DNA from: Dehalococcoidia bacterium
GTDB lineage: Bacteria > Chloroflexota > Dehalococcoidia > Dehalococcoidales > Fen-1064
NCBI GenBank assembly: GCA_003153955.1
Contig: PMCB01000100.1
Coordinates: forward strand, 8,534-15,378
Length of the DNA stretch: 6,845 nt
Reading direction: 5' to 3'
Part shown: positions 1 through 5,372 of the stretch, piece after piece
Numbering within the stretch: the stretch's first letter is position 1
Layout: each line of letters opens with the position of its first letter
Notes under the pieces: model-generated
What the model was told of the DNA's origin: nothing
Databases searched by the model: none
The model's input: only the letters and a program-made list of their open reading frames with translations
Made by a program: the position numbers and the translations under genes

Positions 1-186
1 GCTTCTCTGGTAAAATAAGTTATCCCGCACGATGGGAAGTATTTAGAACAATTACTTTATGTTAAGTATAGCGACATTTTTCCGGTCCTAATAACGCCGC
101 TTTTCTGAAATTAATACTATTGTATAAAATAAACTATCATTTAATTAATCATAGTTCGTTTGCATCAAATAATATGGAGATAAAAC
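1..186. other. Leader region without a gene, upstream of the zinc-finger gene
   Basis: No convincing reading frame covers this stretch. The frame starting at base 1 stays open only to a TAA at 16-18 and could be the tail of an upstream gene, but five codons prove nothing. The right half is AT-rich and contains TATAAA at 123-128, a possible -10 box for the downstream gene; no good -35 box lies at the correct distance. A GGAG at 176-179, seven bases before the ATG at 187, is a normal ribosome binding site. The promoter assignment is weak. Confidence 0.4.
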
Positions 187-768
187 ATGACTGAAGGTAT
201 CCCCGAAAAAGCCGATTTTGAGAAAGCCTTAAATGCCTGGTTCCGCGAAGCTGAGCAGGAGGAAAACCCCTTTGTGGATATCCGCGCCGACGAGCTGCAC
301 GCCCGTGTCGGCGATTATCCCGGGCCCTTCCACCGTATGGCCACCTGCTGCGAAGTGATGTACGAGAATTATCATCCCGCCGTCGATAAAATCATGCAGT
401 TCCCCCCCAAAGGCAAGGGCGCCAGCATGGAAATCAGATACGCCTTACCGCGCACTCCCGCCAAACCTGTGCCATCAGTTCAACCGCAGGCAGAAACGTT
501 CACCGTCAAGTGCGAATATTGCCACGGCACCGGCCGCGACGTCCGCAACCTCCACGCCCAGGAACAACCCTGCCCCGCGCCGGGCTGCGGCAAAGAAAAG
601 AACGGACTCCATATCCTTCCCGGGAAACAGGACGATTATCAGGAGTGTAAAACCTGCAAAGGCAGCGGCGCCAAATCCCTAAAAGCCAAAAAGAGCCAAC
701 CGGGCGCCAATCTCTATCAGCCCTGCCCCGACTGTAACGGCACCGGCATCAAACTCAAGGCCAATTAA
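187..768 (+). CDS. DnaJ-type zinc-finger protein without J domain, uncharacterised
   Basis: A 193-residue protein in two parts. Residues 1-90 form a non-zinc N-terminal region with a compact, conserved-looking core at about 36-90 (ELHARVGDYPGPFHR, then CC at 54-55, GKGAS, then IRYALPR), which I cannot assign to a named family. A proline-rich linker (about 90-104) leads to residues 109-190, which hold three CxxCxGxG motifs (C109/C112, C154/C157, C180/C183) plus a CPAPGC pair (C129/C134). This is the signature of the cysteine-rich zinc-binding domain of DnaJ/Hsp40, where each zinc is held by four cysteines. There is no HPD-containing J domain and no DnaJ C-terminal substrate domain, so a classical co-chaperone role cannot be claimed. 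The likely location is cytosolic, as no signal peptide or membrane helix is seen. The ATG start is backed by GGAG seven bases upstream. It appears to be monocistronic. Binding of zinc, and of protein or nucleic acid, is inference. Confidence 0.85.
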   Translation: MTEGIPEKADFEKALNAWFREAEQEENPFVDIRADELHARVGDYPGPFHRMATCCEVMYENYHPAVDKIMQFPPKGKGASMEIRYALPRTPAKPVPSVQPQAETFTVKCEYCHGTGRDVRNLHAQEQPCPAPGCGKEKNGLHILPGKQDDYQECKTCKGSGAKSLKAKKSQPGANLYQPCPDCNGTGIKLKAN

Positions 769-870
769 GATAAATTTTGCAATTGAAATGCTATTTTCTC
801 TCCTTTGTAAGAAGATGAGGCAAACGGAACATACAGAGAAATAGAGATATGAATCGTATTTCGGGGTTAG

Positions 871-914
871 CATCAAAGCCTGACTGGTTTGATGGATTCC
901 CGCTTTCGCGGGAA
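871..914. repeat. Two adjacent hairpins of a dispersed REP-like repeat
   Basis: The second hairpin is perfect: TTCCCGC at 897-903 pairs with GCGGGAA at 908-914 around a TTTC loop. The first hairpin is three bases upstream: CATCAAA at 871-877 pairs with TTTGATG at 888-894, with an inner CC/GG pair, a bulged G and a five-base loop. The core ATTCCCGCTTTCGCGGGAA is a familiar dispersed intergenic element in many bacterial genomes. It is often mistranslated into spurious FPAKAGIH-type peptides, as happens here on the minus strand. No second copy is in this window, and no T-run follows, so it is not a normal intrinsic terminator. Confidence 0.6.
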
Positions 915-964
915 AGACAATCGCCGCAAACCGCCTGCTCTCATTATTCATCACAAATTATGTA

Positions 965-992
965 TTGACACGCGCCTGAGCCGCAGTAAAAT
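965..992 (+). promoter_or_regulatory. Near-consensus sigma-70 promoter for the 46-codon small ORF
   Basis: A perfect -35 box TTGACA at 965-970 is followed after 16 bases by TAAAAT at 987-992, five of six matches to the -10 consensus. Transcription would begin near base 999, giving a leader of roughly 57 bases before the ATG at 1057. This is the strongest housekeeping-type promoter seen in the window. Its only downstream target on the same strand is the small ORF ending at 1197. Confidence 0.65.
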
Positions 993-1056
993 AAAATTAT
1001 AGTATCAGATCTCCGGTCGAAATCACTTTGAAAATCACTGCATTTATGGACGGCAT

Positions 1057-1197
1057 ATGACTACAGCAAACAGACTCAACAACTATTCCAACGACGACTT
1101 CTATACCCCCGAATGGTGGGACAACTGGTCCAGAAAAAACTTCAAACGAAAATTGAAAAGTTTCCCCAAGAATTACAGTCAGTACCGGGAAGATTAA
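1057..1197 (+). CDS. Small aromatic-rich hypothetical protein, 46 aa
   Basis: A 46-codon ORF opening MTTANRLNNYSNDDFYTPEW and ending KNYSQYRED. It is rich in Asn, Tyr and Trp (three Trp within EWWDNW) and has a basic stretch SRKNFKRKLK in the middle. It has no membrane helix, signal peptide or cysteines and is presumably cytosolic; I do not recognise a family. In favour of a real gene: a near-consensus promoter 65 bases upstream, a consistent preference for C-ending codons (AAC, TTC, GAC) and a clean TAA stop. Against it: the Shine-Dalgarno is poor, only GGA at 1048-1050, and the ORF is short. It runs convergent to the large ligase gene, whose stop lies 119 bases further on. It could be a small regulatory or nucleic-acid-binding protein, but nothing in the sequence decides that. 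Confidence 0.5.
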   Translation: MTTANRLNNYSNDDFYTPEWWDNWSRKNFKRKLKSFPKNYSQYRED

Positions 1198-1315
1198 TCA
1201 ATAATCCCAGTTAATAATTTCCTCAGCTCGCCGTCAGATTTTGCCGGTATTCCCTTAACATGATTTCCGTTTGCTTGAACTGCGCGCGTTGTTTTATCTT
1301 TGCTTTGCGTTGGTT

Positions 1316-4039
1316 CTATTTCAGCATAATCCGGGCGTCAACGACCCGGCAGCCTTCCCCTTTCGGCAGGACTTTGACCGGATTAAAATCCAGTTCGCTG
1401 ATCTGGTGGATATCTTCCACCATCGCCGAAAGCCTTAACAGCAAATCTTCAACCGCGTTCGTATCGGAAACCGGGGTGTCCCGGTACCCCTGCAGCATCT
1501 TCGCCATTTTGATGGATTTGACCATTTCTTTGGCGTCCAGGTCCGTCAGCGGCGGCAGCCTGATGGCGACATCTTTCATTAATTCGGCGTAAATGCCGCC
1601 GGCGCCGAACATTATCAGCGGGCCGAAGGACGGGTCCTGCGTGACCCCTACAATTGTTTCGATGCCGCCCGCAACCATGCTCTGCACCATCACGCCCTGC
1701 ATTTCTTTCTGGCGTCCCAGTTTTGTCAGGTTGGCCTTGATTGTATCGTAAGCTTTGATTACTTCATTTTTAGATTTCAGCCCTATTACTACCCCGCCGA
1801 CATCAGTCTTGTGGGTAATCGTCGCCGAAACCAATTTCACCACCACCGGGAAACCCATTTTGTCAGCCGCTGCGGCCGCTTCATCCGGTGTTTTCGCGAT
1901 TGCCATCGGCGCCGTTTTGATGCCGTAGCAATCGAGCAAATCGTAGGTTTCGGTCGCCCCGAGCCAGAACGGCCGTTGGCTGTTTTCTTTCATTGCCTTT
2001 TCAATAATCCGGCGCGCCTTGCCCCGTTCGATGCCGGGGAATTTCGGGATTGTCCCCACCGGTTTCTTGCGGTTTTCGGCGTATTCTACCGCTCTTGCCA
2101 GCGCCGATACGGCTTCCTCCGGGAAGGGATAACAGGGGACAAAATGCCCGTTGGAACCTAACTTCGCCGTCGAACCTCTTTCCCCCAGGAAACAGGCCAC
2201 CAGCGGTTTCTGGTGTTTCCAGAAAATCGGCGCCACGCTGCGGATAGCTTCCTCCGAAGCCGCTTTGTTCGAGACTATCGGCGGGATAAAAATCGCCATC
2301 ACCGAATCGATGTCCGGCTCTTCGGCCAGTACCTGTAAAATATCGCGGAATTCCTCGGCGGTCGCTCCGGCCGTCGTATCCAGCGGGTTATTAATTAAAA
2401 TATCGCGTTTGATTACGGATTTCAGTTTCTGCACTGTTTCCGGCGAGAATGTCGGTAATATCAGGTTATTCCGGGCCGAAGCATCGGCCGCGATAATACC
2501 CGGGCCGCCGCCGTTGGTCAGTATCGCCAATTTCCGGCCTTTGGGTAAAGGCTGATTGGAAAGCACACTGGCGATGTCAAACAACTCTTCCATGGTGTTC
2601 GCCCGGAGCACACCCGCATATTTGAAAAGCACGTCCGTGCTGATATCCGATGTCGCCATCGAACCGGTGTGGGAGACGGCCGCCTTCGAACCGGCCGCGG
2701 TGCTGCCGCCTTTCACCACAACAATCGGTTTTGTCGCCGAAACACGCCGCGCAATTTGCGCGAATTTCCGCGGGTTCCCGAATGATTCCAGGTAAAGCAA
2801 AATGATTTTTGTAGCTTTATCCTGTTCCCAGTATTCCAGCAGGTCGTTGGGTGAAATATCCACCCGGTTGCCCACGCTGACAAAAGTCGAAACGCCCAGG
2901 TTCAGGTTGTTGGCGTATTCCAGAATCGTCAGCCCCATCGCGCCGCTTTGCGAGAGGAAAGCCACATTACCCGGCGGTGGAAAAACCGGGGAAAAGGTCG
3001 AATTTAAACTGATTAACGGGTCGGTGTTCAAAATTCCCATGCAGTTGGGTCCGGCGACGCGCATGCCGTGTCCCAGCGCGATATTCCGCAGTTCCTGTTC
3101 GCGGGCCGCGCCTTCGGGACCGGTTTCCCGGAACCCGTCGGAAATTACTATCAGGGTATGCACGCCTTTCTGCCCGCATTCGTCTGCCACCCGGGCCACC
3201 AGCTTAGCAGGCACAGCAATCACCGCCATGTCCACTTCGTCGGGTACGTCCAATATCGAGGGGTAGGTTTTCACCGACATTACTGAACTGACATTGGGAT
3301 TAACCGGATAAACTGTTCCCGTATAACCGCCCTGCAGCATGCAGTGCAGCATCAGGTAGCCAATGGTGCCGGGGTATCTGGACGCGCCGATTAGAGCCAC
3401 CGATTTCGGTGATAAAAGGTGCTTGATGGAGGCAATGGTCGAAAGCCTGTCCCGTTCTTCTTCTTTGCGCATCACGTTGCGCGTGGGGGCGATGGGGAAA
3501 GCCACATGCAGCGCGTTGCCCTCAAGCTGCCGGGCCACGTGATAGCCGTAACCCTTAAGCAGGGCTAATATATCATCGTTTCTTGATGAAACGTTGGCCT
3601 CAAAAGTGGAAATACCGTTATCATGGGCGGCGTTCACCAAGCACTCAATCAACCGCGTGCCGATGCCTTTCCTGCGGTAGGCGTCATCAATGACAATTGC
3701 CACCTCTGCCGAATTTTTCCGCGGCAGCCGGTAATAACGCCCGATTGCCACGATTTGCTTCGTCTTTTGTTTTAAAACCTCGCCCACCAGGGTAAAGTTG
3801 TTTTTGTAATCTACTGTGCAGAACCGCAGCGCGTCTTCCGGCGTCATTTGCGCCGGGATATGGTGCAGCCAGACATATTGTGAATCCGGCCCCAGCCGCG
3901 ATTGAAAAGCCAGGAATTGCTCAGCATCGCCGGGCTTTATCGGCCTTAAAATCATCGCCGAGCCGTCGGTCAGCACCACCTCGATTTCAAATTGTGCCGG
4001 ATATGCTGCCGGGTTGTTATTTTTTATTTCAGCGTCCAT
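1316..4039 (-). CDS. GNAT acetyltransferase fused to ADP-forming acetate/acyl-CoA ligase
   Basis: A 907-residue multidomain protein. Residues about 20-182 form a GNAT acetyltransferase domain, with acetyl-CoA-binding signature RRKGIGTRL at 122-130. Residues about 205-335 form a Rossmann CoA-binding domain (SVALIGAS at 213-220, PNCMGI at 331-336). A succinyl-CoA-ligase-like domain follows (FLSQSGAMG at 361-369, SHTGS at 456-460), then a second flavodoxin-like ligase domain to about 660 and a C-terminal ATP-grasp domain (about 690-907; K735, THKTDVGGV at 742-750, FGAGGIYAEL at 811-820, ELDFNPVKV at 882-890). The ligase family interconverts acyl-CoA + ADP + Pi with acid + CoA + ATP through phosphohistidine. 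Candidate His457 and His743 are both kept, so the ligase half may be active. Related Pat/YfiQ lysine acetyltransferases use such a fold only as a sensor. GNAT-first order is known in some bacteria; enteric Pat has GNAT last. The ATG start has GGAG six bases upstream (4046-4049). No downstream terminator is visible. Acetyl-CoA as substrate is inference. Confidence 0.92.
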   Translation of the reverse strand: MDAEIKNNNPAAYPAQFEIEVVLTDGSAMILRPIKPGDAEQFLAFQSRLGPDSQYVWLHHIPAQMTPEDALRFCTVDYKNNFTLVGEVLKQKTKQIVAIGRYYRLPRKNSAEVAIVIDDAYRRKGIGTRLIECLVNAAHDNGISTFEANVSSRNDDILALLKGYGYHVARQLEGNALHVAFPIAPTRNVMRKEEERDRLSTIASIKHLLSPKSVALIGASRYPGTIGYLMLHCMLQGGYTGTVYPVNPNVSSVMSVKTYPSILDVPDEVDMAVIAVPAKLVARVADECGQKGVHTLIVISDGFRETGPEGAAREQELRNIALGHGMRVAGPNCMGILNTDPLISLNSTFSPVFPPPGNVAFLSQSGAMGLTILEYANNLNLGVSTFVSVGNRVDISPNDLLEYWEQDKATKIILLYLESFGNPRKFAQIARRVSATKPIVVVKGGSTAAGSKAAVSHTGSMATSDISTDVLFKYAGVLRANTMEELFDIASVLSNQPLPKGRKLAILTNGGGPGIIAADASARNNLILPTFSPETVQKLKSVIKRDILINNPLDTTAGATAEEFRDILQVLAEEPDIDSVMAIFIPPIVSNKAASEEAIRSVAPIFWKHQKPLVACFLGERGSTAKLGSNGHFVPCYPFPEEAVSALARAVEYAENRKKPVGTIPKFPGIERGKARRIIEKAMKENSQRPFWLGATETYDLLDCYGIKTAPMAIAKTPDEAAAAADKMGFPVVVKLVSATITHKTDVGGVVIGLKSKNEVIKAYDTIKANLTKLGRQKEMQGVMVQSMVAGGIETIVGVTQDPSFGPLIMFGAGGIYAELMKDVAIRLPPLTDLDAKEMVKSIKMAKMLQGYRDTPVSDTNAVEDLLLRLSAMVEDIHQISELDFNPVKVLPKGEGCRVVDARIMLK

Positions 4040-4161
4040 TTAATTCTCCAATGAAAAAACGATAATACAAGCGTGGTTGGAAATTACGGTTGTTATCCGG
4101 ATCAGCTTGAAACTCACAGCCCAATTGTACTAAATAATCCCGGGGAAAAATACAACGTTTA

Positions 4162-4211
4162 CCGGTACTATACCGTAGATTCAATAAATACAAAATCACT
4201 CCGGTACTATA
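4162..4211. repeat. Direct repeat CCGGTACTATA (2 copies), operator-like
   Basis: The 11-mer CCGGTACTATA occurs at 4162-4172 and again at 4201-4211, 39 bases apart, or a little under four helical turns. The first copy lies within the palindrome CGGTA-CTA-TACCG (4163-4175). An exact 11-base repeat next to a palindrome upstream of a metabolic gene looks like a regulator binding region. The regulator is unknown, and the repeat could also simply reflect two -10-like boxes. Confidence 0.4.
4167..4194 (-). promoter_or_regulatory. Candidate promoter of the ligase gene
   Basis: On the minus strand TATAGT (4172-4167) is a good -10 box, five of six to consensus. TTTGTA (4194-4189) sits 16 bases upstream as a weak -35 box with three of six matches. 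The start would fall near 4160, leaving a leader of about 120 bases. The -10 box overlaps the palindrome 4163-4175, so a protein bound there would block the polymerase. Weak -35 match keeps confidence low. Confidence 0.3.
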
Positions 4212-4269
4212 GGCGCATTAAGTTTTCGGCCTCTTATTGACTGCCTTCACTCAGCTTGCGCATTACTAT

Positions 4270-4383
4270 CTAAATCGAATCCCAATGGGCCCGGGACCGC
4301 GCCCATAGTTGGGCGTACCGTTCGCGGTCGGACATCAGGCGCCACCGGATCTGTGCCGTTATTTTTGTGATGGATTTACTCAT
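4270..4383 (-). CDS. Small basic hypothetical protein, 37 aa
   Basis: A 37-codon ORF starting MSKSITKITAQIRWRLMSDR and ending RAHWDSI. It is rich in Arg and Trp and probably a single amphipathic helix (about residues 8-34); there is no membrane segment. The start is well supported: AAGGAG (4397-4392) lies eight bases before the ATG, and the ATG overlaps the upstream gene's TAA stop as TAATG, a classic translational-coupling layout. The stop TAG is at 4272-4270. I do not recognise a characterised family and assign no function. It is more GC-rich than the 101-codon partner upstream. Confidence 0.6.
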   Translation of the reverse strand: MSKSITKITAQIRWRLMSDRERYAQLWARSRAHWDSI

Positions 4384-4688
4384 TAAAGTATCTCCTTAAT
4401 TTTATTGTCCACCCTATATGAAAGGTTGACAAGAGGGCCGGCAAAAAATATTTTCCTCGAAACACGCGACGCTTTAAAAGTTAAAGAACTAATCGTGTTA
4501 AAGGGGATTTGAGTCCGTAGACCGCAGTCGTAGAGCCATTTTCGGTACTTGACGTAGTCAATGTATAGTTTGCAGAACAGTTCGTAGCAAATGTATATGG
4601 GGCTGCGCCCTTCTAAAATGGCGTACCTGCAAACCATCTTTACAAAATAGTCGTTTGTAAAATCATAATTTTGCCACGAATTTGTCAT
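4383..4688 (-). CDS. Hypothetical protein, 101 aa, coupled to the 37-aa gene
   Basis: A 101-residue ORF with no recognised family. It is rich in Tyr, Phe, Ile and Lys, with four cysteines (C20, C35, C39, C55) and a hydrophobic, tyrosine-rich middle (ICYELFCKLYIDYVKYRKW, about residues 33-51) that is too charged for a clear membrane helix. The second half is basic. The ATG is preceded by AAGGG (4698-4694) five bases upstream. Its last codons (KEIL) contain the Shine-Dalgarno for the next gene, and its TAA shares one base with that gene's ATG, arguing that the pair is one transcription unit. The region is visibly more AT-rich than the flanking ligase and peptidase genes, which may mean recent acquisition, relaxed constraint or a spurious frame. 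It faces the membrane-protein gene at 4782 divergently, with 93 bases between them. Confidence 0.45.
   Translation of the reverse strand: MTNSWQNYDFTNDYFVKMVCRYAILEGRSPIYICYELFCKLYIDYVKYRKWLYDCGLRTQIPFNTISSLTFKASRVSRKIFFAGPLVNLSYRVDNKIKEIL
4391..4397 (-). promoter_or_regulatory. Ribosome binding site inside the upstream gene's last codons
   Basis: AAGGAGA on the minus strand, eight bases before the ATG of the 37-codon gene, is close to the full anti-16S consensus. It lies within the AAG GAG codons of the 101-codon ORF, so ribosomes finishing that ORF stop directly over the next start. It decides the start of the 37-codon gene. Confidence 0.65.
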
Positions 4689-4770
4689 ATTTTCCCTTAA
4701 TTATTTATACCTTTGTCATCATTCATATAGTACATTTAGGGAGAGATTCTATACCATTAACAGGTTAGTA

Positions 4771-4776
4771 AAGGAG
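4771..4776 (+). promoter_or_regulatory. Strong ribosome binding site of the 86-aa membrane protein
   Basis: AAGGAG five bases before the ATG at 4782 fixes the start. Further upstream TTGTCA at 4713-4718 resembles a -35 box, but no convincing -10 box lies 16-18 bases after it, so the promoter in the 93-base divergent region remains unassigned. Confidence 0.6.
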
Positions 4777-4781
4777 TAAAC

Positions 4782-5042
4782 ATGCGAACATTAGGTGGAG
4801 CTCTCATAGCAGTTTTAGGCGCATTAATAGGAGTTGCAGGTTTTAGCTTGTTTCAATCGGCAAATAATACGATTATGCAGGGGCATAGATTTTGGGGAAT
4901 GGGCTGGTTTTTCTCTAACATGAGCCAAAGCGATGCTAATATGTATCGGAACAGTGGGATTGCCGGAATGGTGATAGGCGGCATAATCCTGGTGATAGGG
5001 TTGGTAGTGGCATTTAGAGCGAATAGGAAAACGACAGGGTGA
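4782..5042 (+). CDS. Small two-helix membrane protein, 86 aa
   Basis: An 86-residue protein predicted to form a membrane hairpin. Helix 1 spans about residues 4-24 and is rich in Gly/Ala/Leu (GGALIAVLGALIGVAG). Helix 2 spans about 60-79 (AGMVIGGIILVIGLVVAF). Between them are some 35 polar and aromatic residues including HRFWGMGWFF and several Asn/Ser. The tail RANRKTTG is positively charged, so by the positive-inside rule both ends probably face the cytoplasm and the loop lies outside. The length, hydrophobic pattern and strong Shine-Dalgarno support a real gene. No family is recognised; such hairpins occur as stress-related or accessory membrane proteins, but no role can be read from the sequence. 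It is divergent from the small coupled pair, and no clear terminator follows. Confidence 0.75.
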   Translation: MRTLGGALIAVLGALIGVAGFSLFQSANNTIMQGHRFWGMGWFFSNMSQSDANMYRNSGIAGMVIGGIILVIGLVVAFRANRKTTG

Positions 5043-5295
5043 AACAACAGCCAACAATAAATTTTTATCATTCCTTCGTTTTTAACCAACTAAAAGACCA
5101 GGGAAAAGACGCGGAAGATTAACCGGGGATGAGATTTACATTACGTTAACCGCAAATTAGAATCGACTTCCAGTATTCTCTTCAGGTTCAAAATCCACTT
5201 TATAAATAGGCGTTTTAAGTCAAACGATTTTCATGTTGTATTTTACCAAGTATTCCAATCTCTTTGAGGGACATCGCCGCAATATACCTGCTCTG
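5043..5295. other. Intergenic spacer, no gene supported
   Basis: AT-rich spacer between the convergent membrane-protein and peptidase genes. On the minus strand a frame reads KTPIYKVDFEPEENTGSRF and stops at 5160-5158; upstream of it, beyond an in-frame TGA, the same frame continues open to about 5295. This could be the end of a decayed small gene or chance. No ribosome binding site or start supports a functional gene. Confidence 0.4.
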
Positions 5296-5342
5296 AAAAA
5301 ACATCGGGAGATTTCGCCATGAACCTGCGGCGAAATCTCCCG
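5296..5342 (-). terminator. Intrinsic terminator of the S41 peptidase unit
   Basis: A perfect 14-base stem: CGGGAGATTTCGCC at 5305-5318 pairs with GGCGAAATCTCCCG at 5329-5342 around a ten-base loop. Read on the minus strand it is followed, three bases after the stem, by six T residues (A-run at 5296-5301 on the plus strand). It lies 31 bases beyond the peptidase stop codon, the expected place for Rho-independent termination of that gene. On the plus strand there is no T-run, so it should work in one direction only. Confidence 0.85.
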
Positions 5343-5372
5343 TAGTGAGTTAAATGATGAAAGCTTCTGTCT

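Larger units (their letters stand above)
769..1056. other. Intergenic spacer with hairpin repeat and promoter
   Basis: Non-coding spacer between the zinc-finger gene and the small ORF at 1057. It contains a pair of adjacent hairpins (871-914) and a promoter (965-992), listed separately. I see no stem followed by a T-run that would terminate the zinc-finger gene. A minus-strand open frame across 679-954 reads through the repeat and the antisense of the zinc-finger gene; it is not treated as a gene. Confidence 0.6.
4040..4269. other. Intergenic region upstream of the ligase gene
   Basis: A 230-base non-coding spacer between the 37-codon gene and the ligase gene, both on the minus strand. It contains the operator-like repeats and candidate promoter listed separately, and the ligase ribosome binding site (CTCC at 4046-4049, GGAG on the minus strand). 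No stem-loop with a T-run separates the small gene pair from the ligase, so some read-through transcription is possible. Confidence 0.5.

Noticed and set aside
679..954. 91-codon minus-strand ORF containing FPAKAGIH
   Set aside because: It is antisense to the zinc-finger gene and reads through the hairpin repeat; FPAKAGIH-type peptides are a known artefact of translating this repeat.
1811..3286. Several plus-strand ORFs of 65-154 codons within the ligase region
   Set aside because: All lie opposite the strongly supported ligase coding region, have no convincing ribosome sites and show shadow-like compositions.
4162..4211. A CRISPR or tandem-repeat reading of the 11-base repeat
   Set aside because: Only two short copies are present with no further units; this is far below what an array needs.
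4824..5089. Two minus-strand ORFs opposite the 86-aa membrane protein
   Set aside because: The plus-strand frame has a strong Shine-Dalgarno and clear two-helix hydrophobicity; the minus frames have neither.
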